The notes under the pieces were generated by a model, which did not search any database, was not told the DNA's origin, and worked only from the letters and a program-made list of their open reading frames with translations. From positions 1 through 5,417 of the forward strand of contig CAMYKF010000151.1 in NCBI GenBank assembly GCA_947258905.1: a DNA stretch of 5,417 nt, written 5' to 3'. Origin of the DNA: an uncultured Pirellulaceae bacterium. Lineage in GTDB: Bacteria; Planctomycetota; Planctomycetia; Pirellulales; Pirellulaceae. Shown here in pieces: positions 1-5,237 of this stretch. Made by a program: the position numbers and the translations under genes. Position 1 is the stretch's first letter; every line of letters begins with the position of its first letter.

Positions 1-714
1 GATTATCAGGATCTCGCCCGCGATCTGCTGGGATTGCCGTCGGTCTTCAATCGCAGCCGCCTGCCGGGAATGGACGTGGTGCTGGGTTGTGGAGGGGGTG
101 AAATCGTGGAGCAAGAAGACCTCAAAGCGGCCATGGCCGATCAAGGCAGCAATTTTACGCCTGGCAACAAATACCTGTCTCGCAACGACCTGTCCGCAAT
201 CGATGCCAGAAACGGCGGGACGTACCAGGTGGCTTTACGCGATGACAGCCGCTCCGGCAGCCAGGTACTGGCAGAGGCCACCGCGGCCGCCATCAAAAAT
301 GGACTGCGGCTGTTTGGTTTCTTCGGGACTGGCGAAGGCCATTTGCCGTTTGCCACGGCCGATGGCGATTACTGGCCCGCCGCAGGTATATCCAAAACCG
401 AGGTCTACAGCGACGCGGACAAAACGGCCAATCCCACGCTGCGGGAAATGACCGAGTCCGCTCTGGCCGTGCTCGAGCAAAACGAAAACGGTTTTTGGTT
501 AATGATCGAAGCCGGCGATGTCGACTGGGCCAATCACCAGAACAACGTCGACGATTCGATAGGGGCGGTGTTCAGTGGCGAGGCGGCTTTCCAGGCAGTT
601 TGCCAGTGGGCCGAACGCAACGATTGCTGGGACGAGACGGCCGTCATTCTCACCGGCGACCACGGGCATTTGTTTGTAATCGACAAGCCCGAGGCGTTTG
701 TACCGGGCAGGTAG
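1..714 (+). CDS. Alkaline phosphatase, C-terminal part (5' end outside window)
   Basis: The frame is open from base 1 to the TAG at 712-714, giving 237 visible residues; the true start is upstream. It belongs to the PhoA-type alkaline phosphatase superfamily: metal-dependent phosphomonoesterases that release phosphate from organic esters, usually outside the cytoplasm. Visible residue numbering: the MIEAGDVDWANH segment supplies metal ligands Glu170, Asp175 and His179, with the same spacing as E. coli Glu322, Asp327 and His331. TGDHGH supplies Asp220 and His221, matching Asp369 and His370. The segment GHLPFATADGDY resembles planctomycete homologues. The nucleophile serine and first aspartate ligand would lie upstream of the window. 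Oddly, the protein ends only 14 residues after DHGH, so the third zinc-site histidine (E. coli His412) is absent; neither other forward frame restores it. Either this subfamily ends early or the gene is 3' truncated. The family call is firm; substrate and location are inference. Confidence 0.93.
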   Translation, partial: DYQDLARDLLGLPSVFNRSRLPGMDVVLGCGGGEIVEQEDLKAAMADQGSNFTPGNKYLSRNDLSAIDARNGGTYQVALRDDSRSGSQVLAEATAAAIKNGLRLFGFFGTGEGHLPFATADGDYWPAAGISKTEVYSDADKTANPTLREMTESALAVLEQNENGFWLMIEAGDVDWANHQNNVDDSIGAVFSGEAAFQAVCQWAERNDCWDETAVILTGDHGHLFVIDKPEAFVPGR

Positions 715-727
715 TCGCTGCATCAAC

Positions 728-751
728 GTAGCGGACCTCGCCAGAGTTCCG
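728..751 (+). repeat. GTAG-headed REP-like hairpin, left copy
   Basis: GTAG (728-731) is followed by arm CGGACCTC (732-739), loop GCCA (740-743) and arm GAGTTCCG (744-751). Seven of eight positions pair; 736 against 747 (C/T) is the one mismatch. A GTAG tetranucleotide directly 5' of a short imperfect palindrome is the hallmark of REP sequences mobilised by RAYT (REP-associated tyrosine) transposases. It lies 13 bases after the phosphatase stop, a typical 3'-flank location. Assignment to that family is by geometry only; no RAYT gene is in the window. Confidence 0.5.
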
Positions 752-779
752 TGCTTCGAACTGCCTTCCCAACCTTTGT

Positions 780-803
780 CAAATCTCTCACGAGATTTGC
801 TAC
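780..803 (-). repeat. GTAG-headed REP-like hairpin, right inverted copy
   Basis: Read on the - strand: GTAG (803-800), arm CAAATCTC (799-792), loop GTGA (791-788), arm GAGATTTG (787-780), all eight positions paired. Geometry is identical to the copy at 728-751, and both follow C-N-N-A-N-CTC / GAG-N-T-N-N-G. Where they differ (GG to AA in one arm, CC to TT in the other) pairing is kept. The GTAG heads are at the outer ends of the pair, as in a REPIN or BIME, with a 28-base spacer between the hairpins. Confidence 0.5.
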
Positions 804-833
804 AAAAAAATGCCTGCCGGACTCGGCAGGCAT
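804..833 (-). terminator. Intrinsic terminator-like hairpin, T-tract on - strand
   Basis: A perfect 10-bp stem (810-819 with 824-833, ATGCCTGCCG with CGGCAGGCAT) has the 4-base loop GACT. On the - strand it is followed at once by seven T (810-804), the classical intrinsic-terminator form. On the + strand the following bases are only moderately T-rich (TCTTGTCT, 834-841), so it may also stop phosphatase read-through about 95 bases past the stop codon. No - strand gene is evident to the right, which leaves the purpose of the strong - strand side open. Confidence 0.6.
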
Positions 834-845
834 CTTGTCTCGTTG

Positions 846-908
846 GCGAACCGAACAAACCAATACTGGTTCGCGCCTCTTGCTCCCGTGGAAGCGGTGG
901 GCAAAGGC
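846..908. other. Two abutting hairpins
   Basis: The first pairs 846-852 (GCGAACC) with 868-874 (GGTTCGC), 7 perfect bp plus a possible G-T at 853/867. The second starts at the very next base: 875-878 with 905-908, 880-883 with 901-904 and 885-886 with 899-900, ten pairs broken by single-base bulges at 879 and 884. Nothing known is recognised. They may belong to one structured transcript together with 923-1027, or be relics of short palindromic repeats. Confidence 0.35.
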
Positions 909-922
909 ATAATGGATAAATA

Positions 923-1027
923 TGGCTGATGCGAGGTCCCGGACGTGCCGAATACGATTCGGCAAATTAAATGGCCAGGGGCAAGGCAACCATTTAATGA
1001 CTTGGGACGTCTGAGACCTCACGGCCA
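923..1027. ncRNA. Candidate structured RNA, three-way junction
   Basis: The closing helix pairs 933-946 (GAGGTCCCGGACGT) with 1007-1020 (ACGTCTGAGACCTC): 12 Watson-Crick pairs, one G-T (941/1012) and one mismatch (939/1014). Inside are two perfect hairpins: 947-953 with 957-963 (GCCGAAT/ATTCGGC, 3-base loop) and 966-974 with 990-998 (ATTAAATGG/CCATTTAAT, 15-base loop). Outside, 923-926 can pair with 1024-1027 (TGGC/GCCA). Nested perfect helices in one closing stem suggest a folded RNA or a palindromic mobile repeat. It does not carry the conserved motifs I know for SRP RNA, RNase P RNA or tmRNA. The strand cannot be set: the complementary strand merely swaps the wobble and the mismatch. The - strand terminator at 804-833 would suit a - strand transcript. 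Confidence 0.3.
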
Positions 1028-1091
1028 GTGACCAGCCGAATTCGACCAGTCCGACAGATGCTTAAGCAGACGATATGCCGGAACCGGGCGA

Positions 1092-1217
1092 ATCCGGAAT
1101 TTTTGTCCGGATGGCGATTTCTGCCGTGTTTCAGGATCGCCCCGGTCCGCGGCAGCTTGCGGTGCCCGATCGGCGGGCTGTTTGATTCCGCTACAAGGGT
1201 TGTGTTTCAATCGGGCA
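1092..1217. promoter_or_regulatory. Hairpin series upstream of the lipid-kinase operon
   Basis: Three inverted repeats follow closely. 1092-1098 pairs with 1106-1112 (ATCCGGA/TCCGGAT, T-rich loop). 1113-1118 pairs with 1136-1141 (GGCGAT/ATCGCC), extended inside by 1121-1123 with 1132-1134. 1163-1170 pairs with 1210-1217 (TGCCCGAT/ATCGGGCA). The segment 1164-1168 can instead pair locally with 1174-1178 (GCCCG/CGGGC), so two exclusive folds exist. If transcribed as part of the leader of the gene at 1305 this could be a switch; a promoter downstream of 1217 would exclude that. No known riboswitch class is recognised. Confidence 0.2.
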
Positions 1218-1220
1218 GAA

Positions 1221-1252
1221 TTGAACATTTCGCAAAAAACCGCGATAGATTA
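1221..1252 (+). promoter_or_regulatory. Weak sigma70-like promoter candidate
   Basis: TTGAAC (1221-1226) matches 4 of 6 bases of the -35 consensus. The best -10 candidates downstream are GATAGA (1244-1249, 17-base spacer, 3 of 6) and TAGATT (1247-1252, 20-base spacer, 4 of 6), so no pair is good in both sequence and spacing. The position, 50-60 bases before the ATG at 1305, is reasonable for the kinase-kdsA operon. This is a weak call. Confidence 0.2.
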
Positions 1253-1304
1253 GGGTAAACCACGCCTTCGGTCCCGTACAAAACGGCAGCACCCACGACT
1301 CGCG

Positions 1305-2264
1305 ATGTCATCCAACAGCAACCAGATTCCGCTCGAACAGCGGCGGGAAATTGTGATTGCGGTCAATCCGCATGCGGGATCCAGTGCCACGGGACGGGCG
1401 GCGGATCAGCTGGCCGAAGAATTAACGGCTCGCAACTACCGGGTAGGCATCGAATCGGACATTCACCAGATTGCCGAAATGGCTCGCACCAGGCCCCACT
1501 TGCGAACCGTCGTGGCAGCCGGTGGCGATGGGACGATTGCCTTGCTGGCCAATCGCTTGCCCCAATCGACGGTGTTCTCCATCCTGCCGCAGGGAACCGA
1601 GAATCTGCTGGCCAAGCACATCAGGATGCCTTTTGATCCGCCAGGGGTCGCCGGCATCATTAACGACGGAATTTCCGCTTGCCTGGATACCGGTCGTGCC
1701 AATGGGCAGCTGTTTCTGGTAATGGCCAGCTGCGGATTTGATGCGGAGGTCGTGCATCAGGTTCACAAGATCCGCAAAGGCAACATTCGCCACTGGGCCT
1801 ACGCCAAACCAATTATCAATTCGATACGTAAATATCGATATCCGACCTTGTCGATTTATTGCGATGATGAAACGAGTCCGATCCGGGCCAAGTGGGCTTT
1901 TGTGTTTAACGCGCCGCGGTACGCTATGGGATTGCCGATTGCCGAAGAGGCCAGTGCCATGGATGGCCTGCTGGATTTGTGCGCCTTTCGTGGCGGCTAT
2001 CTGGTCAACGGGCTGATGTATCTGGCTGGCATCCTGATGCGGCAACACCGCCGCTGGAAGGACACTCATGTGGCACGCGCGACACGGGTTCGCATTGAAT
2101 CGGACGAGCAAGTGCCTTACCAGCTGGACGGAGACCCTGGCGGACACCTGCCGCTGGAAATCGAAATCGTCCCGCGGCGACTGAACATTTTTGTTCCGCA
2201 GGCGTGGGCGGCGAAACGCGGTATCGAACCAATAGCTCGTCAAGTTCCCGAGGCGACTCAATAA
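1305..2264 (+). CDS. YegS/DgkB-type lipid kinase (diacylglycerol kinase family)
   Basis: The 319-residue protein has the usual length of bacterial soluble diacylglycerol/lipid kinases, which transfer the ATP gamma-phosphate to a lipid hydroxyl at the inner membrane. In order: IVIAVNPHAGSSATG (16-30), the strand and glycine turn opening the DAGK catalytic domain; AAGGDGT, with the nucleotide-binding GGDGT at 73-77; LPQGTENLLAKH (94-105), the family's LPxGTxN segment; MASCGFDAEVV in mid-protein; and LDGD (274-277), where Asp275 corresponds to the catalytic aspartate of the DgkB/YegS LDGE motif. There is no signal peptide or membrane segment. ATG 1305 is the natural start: the NPHAG motif follows after 20 residues. 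No Shine-Dalgarno is visible. The stop is 5 bases before kdsA, so the two are surely cotranscribed, pointing to an envelope-lipid role. The substrate (diacylglycerol, phosphatidylglycerol or a sphingoid lipid) cannot be read from the sequence. Confidence 0.93.
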   Translation: MSSNSNQIPLEQRREIVIAVNPHAGSSATGRAADQLAEELTARNYRVGIESDIHQIAEMARTRPHLRTVVAAGGDGTIALLANRLPQSTVFSILPQGTENLLAKHIRMPFDPPGVAGIINDGISACLDTGRANGQLFLVMASCGFDAEVVHQVHKIRKGNIRHWAYAKPIINSIRKYRYPTLSIYCDDETSPIRAKWAFVFNAPRYAMGLPIAEEASAMDGLLDLCAFRGGYLVNGLMYLAGILMRQHRRWKDTHVARATRVRIESDEQVPYQLDGDPGGHLPLEIEIVPRRLNIFVPQAWAAKRGIEPIARQVPEATQ

Positions 2265-2269
2265 GACTC

Positions 2270-3112
2270 ATGTCAGGAAACATCGCTCAAATAGCCGACA
2301 TCCGTTGCGGAGGCGACGAGCCGCTGGTGCTGATTGCCGGACCGTGCGTGATCGAGAATGAAGCATTGACGCTGAAAATTGCCGATGAGCTAAAGGCCCT
2401 TTGCGTCAGGCTGCAGGTGCCATTCATATTCAAGGCATCGTTCGACAAGGCCAATCGCACCAGCCTGAGTTCGGAACGCGGACCTGGCATCGATGAAGGA
2501 CTGAGAATTCTCGAGCGAGTCCATACGGACACCGGCGTTCCCGTCACCACCGACGTTCACGAACCCCGTCAGGCCCAGCCCGCCGGCGAAGTTTGCCAGT
2601 TACTGCAGATTCCAGCCTTCCTCGCCCGACAAACCGATCTGTTGGTAGCGGCCGCCGGCACCGGTCGAGCGGTCAACGTCAAGAAAGGCCAGTTCATGTC
2701 ACCGACGGACATGAAATACGTGGTTGAGAAACTGCGTGGCTCGGGCTGCGAAAACATCCTGATTACCGAACGCGGTACATTTTTCGGATACGGTAAACTG
2801 GTCAACGACTTTGCCGGTGTGGTGGCGATGCAGCAACTCGGCGTGCCGGTTGTGTTTGACGCAACACACAGCGTCCAGCAGCCTGGTGGCAGTGACGGGG
2901 TGACGCTGGGCAACCGGTCCATGGTTGCTCCGCTGGCCCGGGCAGCGGTGGCTGTCGGTGTTAACGCGGTATTTGTGGAAACTCATCCCGATCCTGACAC
3001 TTCCCCCAGTGATGCGGCCAACATTTACCCGTTGGCGAAAATGAGCGGTTTGCTGGCCTCGCTGGTCGCCATTCGCAGCTGTTGCCGTCCCGGTCATTTG
3101 CAAACGCCCTGA
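2270..3112 (+). CDS. kdsA: 3-deoxy-8-phosphooctulonate synthase (KDO-8-P synthase)
   Basis: This cytoplasmic enzyme (EC 2.5.1.55) condenses phosphoenolpyruvate with arabinose 5-phosphate to KDO-8-phosphate, committing carbon to the KDO sugar of the LPS inner core. The 280 residues are full length for the family. Signatures in order: LIAGPCVIE (21-29), FKASFDKANRTS, RGPGIDEG, TTDVHEPRQAQPAGEV, IPAFLARQTDLL, GRAVNVKKGQFMSP, ITERGTFFGYGKLVNDF, DATHSVQQPGG and ETHPDPDTSPSDA. Cys26, His200, Glu237 and Asp248 match the metal ligands Cys11, His185, Glu222 and Asp233 of the Aquifex aeolicus enzyme with exact spacing, so this is the metal-dependent class; E. coli KdsA has Asn at the first position. 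ATG 2270 is chosen because it fits the family N-terminus and starts 5 bases after the kinase stop; an in-frame ATG at 2204 would overlap the kinase with unrelated residues. GAGG at 2250-2253 is rather far for a ribosome binding site. Confidence 0.98.
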   Translation: MSGNIAQIADIRCGGDEPLVLIAGPCVIENEALTLKIADELKALCVRLQVPFIFKASFDKANRTSLSSERGPGIDEGLRILERVHTDTGVPVTTDVHEPRQAQPAGEVCQLLQIPAFLARQTDLLVAAAGTGRAVNVKKGQFMSPTDMKYVVEKLRGSGCENILITERGTFFGYGKLVNDFAGVVAMQQLGVPVVFDATHSVQQPGGSDGVTLGNRSMVAPLARAAVAVGVNAVFVETHPDPDTSPSDAANIYPLAKMSGLLASLVAIRSCCRPGHLQTP

Positions 3113-3172
3113 TTCAATTCACAATACAGCATTCTGATATTCGTTCTTTATTCCTTTCATTCCCGACCGACG

Positions 3173-5077
3173 ATGACTCCAGCCATGAATCGCTTTGGCA
3201 AGATCGCCCGTGCCGCTTTGATTGTTCTGATGTGCGGCAGTTTGTTCTGCAACGGTTGCTCCAATAACTCGATTAGTGAAATTGAGGACCTGGAGACCGT
3301 GACGCTTTACACCCAAAGCGACCAGTTGGCCAACACGATGGAGTACATCAAGAGTCTGGAGCGTTACGAGCTGGCTGATTTTCGCGACAAGGTCAATTCG
3401 GGCCTGAATCGCTGGCGCGCCTCGCTGGAAGAAGATGCTTCGAGCGGCTGGACCTTGCCGGAACTGGCAACCACCTTGCCCGAGCAAATCAAAAATCACT
3501 CTGTGTTTACCCGGCTGGACGACGATGTGTTCTTTGCCGCTGACGCCGATTTTTTGCAGCAGAGTTACTGGTACCGCACGATCGCCAACCGCGTCGCGAA
3601 TTCCAACCAGATCGTCAACCAGGAATACATGTTCCAGGCGGCGTTGCGTCAGGCGGACAAGTCTTTCAAGGATCGCCTGTCGGAATCCGGGAACTTGCTG
3701 GCGGATGCGTTTGAGCTGCTGTATCCCGAAATGCAGCGTGACCAGATCGAACAACTGGCCGCCGCCGCGAAGCTGTTCGATTGGACCATTCGTAACATTT
3801 ACATTAAACCCGCTTTGCCATGGCCGACTCCCGAGATGATTGAAGAGCAGGCCTTGATGAGTGATCCCGACACCGGAGCCTGGCCACCGGCGACCGGCAC
3901 GCCTGGACCGGGTTATACGCGGTATCCCTGGCAGGTCCTCACCTACGCCAAAGGTGATTTTCAGGAGCGGGCACAGATTTTCGTCAAACTATGTCAACAA
4001 CTGGATATTCCGGCCACCATTCTGGCAGTCGACGCGGAGGAAAATTCGTCTCGACCCTATTTGGAATGGATTTGCGCAGTGGCGATTGGGGAACAGTTGT
4101 ATCTGTTCGATACGCGGCTGGGCTTGCCTTTGCCAGGCGAGAAACCCGGCACGATTGCCACGCTGGATCAGGTCGTGGCCAATCCCGACTTGTTGCGTGC
4201 CCTTGATTTGTCGATCGAGGAGTCGGTGGAGAAGATGGAATATCCTGTCACGGCCGACATGCTGAAAAACCTGACCGCTCTGGTTGTGGCGGAGCCGGAA
4301 TCGATTGCCAGCCGCATGCTGGCCGTCGAAAACAAACTGACCGGTGACGTGCGATTGAATCTCACGAGGGATATCGATACCGAAGCAGGGCAATTGGGCG
4401 CGTTACCCGGCATTGACGAGGTTAAGTTGTGGCATGTGCCGTATTCCACCCAGATGTTTCGCGAGCAAGTGGACCAGGCCCGGATTACCGCGACATACGA
4501 CCCGAAGATCCGCGCTCGTCTGCAGTGGGTTTTTCTGGAAGAAGACTACATCGACCGCTTTGTCATGTTGCGTACGGCGCGGAACTCGTTCCTCCGCGGA
4601 ATTTTTCAGAGTGACCGCAACCGTGACGTCCGTAGTGCGTTCTCCTACTACTACGGATTCATGTACACGGACGAGCAGATTCGACAGCTCGATCAGGACC
4701 GCAACCTGCAACTAAGACTGGGAATTCTGCAGAGCGTGGGGCAGGACTTCAACGCATGGCGGATGCAACTGGAAGCCATGAAAAACAGCATGGGTCGCGT
4801 GCGGGCCGATGCATCGTATTTTATGGCCATGTCCCATTACGAAAACGGATATCCCGATTCGTCACAGAAATGGCTCGATCGTGTCAGTGACTTTGATGAC
4901 GACGGCCACTGGGCCGAGTACACGCCGTACCATCAGGGCCGGGCTCATGAAGCTTCCGGGAACTACGATGAAGCGGCTGTGTCCTTTGGCGAAGACCAAT
5001 CGGCCCAGCGTCACGGCTCGCTGATCCGCAAACGCTGGATGGAGCAGTTGAAAAAGGACTCGGCCACGGGCTCGTGA
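3173..5077 (+). CDS. Predicted lipoprotein, degenerate transglutaminase-like region plus C-terminal TPRs
   Basis: Function unknown; 634 residues. The N-terminus is a lipoprotein-type signal: basic MNRFGKIAR, hydrophobic AALIVLMCGSLF, then CNGC with the lipidated Cys at 29 (Cys25 if translation starts at the equally plausible ATG 3185). The -3 position is Cys rather than the usual Leu, so the lipobox is imperfect. KLFDWTIRNIYIKP precedes a middle region (about 250-320) with transglutaminase-like layout: YPWQVLTYAKGDFQERAQIFVKL, LDIPATILAVD, LEWICAV, then YLFDTRLG. The catalytic Cys and His positions appear replaced (GDF at 261-263, LEW at 297-299) while Asp313 remains, so it is probably inactive. 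Residues from about 545 to 615 form TPR-like helices (SYFMAMSHYENGYPDSSQKW and YHQGRAHEASGNYDEAAVSF). I recognise the layout as a planctomycete family. It lies 60 bases after kdsA, so shared transcription is possible. A scaffold or binding role at the envelope is inference. Confidence 0.9.
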   Translation: MTPAMNRFGKIARAALIVLMCGSLFCNGCSNNSISEIEDLETVTLYTQSDQLANTMEYIKSLERYELADFRDKVNSGLNRWRASLEEDASSGWTLPELATTLPEQIKNHSVFTRLDDDVFFAADADFLQQSYWYRTIANRVANSNQIVNQEYMFQAALRQADKSFKDRLSESGNLLADAFELLYPEMQRDQIEQLAAAAKLFDWTIRNIYIKPALPWPTPEMIEEQALMSDPDTGAWPPATGTPGPGYTRYPWQVLTYAKGDFQERAQIFVKLCQQLDIPATILAVDAEENSSRPYLEWICAVAIGEQLYLFDTRLGLPLPGEKPGTIATLDQVVANPDLLRALDLSIEESVEKMEYPVTADMLKNLTALVVAEPESIASRMLAVENKLTGDVRLNLTRDIDTEAGQLGALPGIDEVKLWHVPYSTQMFREQVDQARITATYDPKIRARLQWVFLEEDYIDRFVMLRTARNSFLRGIFQSDRNRDVRSAFSYYYGFMYTDEQIRQLDQDRNLQLRLGILQSVGQDFNAWRMQLEAMKNSMGRVRADASYFMAMSHYENGYPDSSQKWLDRVSDFDDDGHWAEYTPYHQGRAHEASGNYDEAAVSFGEDQSAQRHGSLIRKRWMEQLKKDSATGS

Positions 5078-5091
5078 TGTTCATTTCTGAG

Positions 5092-5111
5092 GGCAGCCTG
5101 CAGACGCTGCC
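5092..5111 (+). terminator. Weak hairpin after the lipoprotein gene
   Basis: GGCAGC (5092-5097) pairs with GCTGCC (5106-5111) around an 8-base loop, starting 15 bases after the stop codon. The position suits a terminator, but no T-tract follows (AGGTGCGTG), so it is at best a 3'-end stabilising or factor-dependent element. Confidence 0.2.
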
Positions 5112-5237
5112 AGGTGCGTGAAAATACATGGCTTGATTGCTGCGACTGGCCGCTACGGCTGGCGAATTAACCTGGTCTAATCCATCGGTTGCGGACGCGC
5201 GTGCCCGCGACTGGCTCGGGCAATCAGCAGTCGTGAG

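Larger units (their letters stand above)
715..1304. other. Gene-free gap rich in inverted repeats
   Basis: I see no credible protein-coding gene here: the open frames are short, on both strands, and match no recognised motif. The gap instead holds a dense series of inverted repeats: 732-751, 780-799, 810-833, 846-874, 875-908, 933-1020 (enclosing 947-963 and 966-998), 1092-1112, 1113-1141 and 1163-1217. Such density suggests repeats or structured RNA rather than plain spacer. The last roughly 80 bases should hold the 5' leader, and perhaps the promoter, of the gene at 1305. Confidence 0.6.

Noticed and set aside
640..760. Frameshift explaining the short phosphatase C-terminus
   Set aside because: Neither other forward frame encodes a His-containing continuation resembling the family C-terminus, so a simple frameshift is not supported.
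723..1022. - strand open frame of 99 codons in the gap
   Set aside because: It runs through both the terminator hairpin and the palindromic segments, has no recognisable domain and does not look like a real protein.
840..1030. Structured segment as SRP RNA, RNase P RNA or tmRNA
   Set aside because: The conserved motifs I know for these RNAs (SRP GGAAGGAAGCAG-type core, RNase P GAGGAAAGTCC start, tmRNA tRNA-like 3' end) are absent on both strands.
1171..1194. Possible third GTAG hairpin (CTAC at 1191-1194)
   Set aside because: The adjoining 20 bases do not form the 8-4-8 palindrome; only three terminal bases pair.
1422..2261. Long - strand open frame (279 codons) opposite the lipid kinase
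   Set aside because: It is the antisense shadow of a well-supported gene, contains no recognisable motif and has atypical composition.
2204..2269. Longer kdsA start at ATG 2204
   Set aside because: It would overlap the kinase gene by 61 bases and add a serine-rich stretch unlike any KdsA N-terminus; ATG 2270 fits family length and spacing.
3098..3125. Promoter-like TTGCAA ... CACAAT before the lipoprotein gene
   Set aside because: Each box matches only 4 of 6 bases with a 16-base spacer; such matches are common by chance, and the gene may be cotranscribed with kdsA.
3119..3754. - strand open frame (211 codons) opposite the lipoprotein gene
   Set aside because: Antisense shadow of the lipoprotein gene; no motif or plausible initiation context.
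5133..5156. Possible further GTAG hairpin (CTAC at 5153-5156)
   Set aside because: The adjoining 20 bases are not self-complementary in the 8-4-8 pattern.
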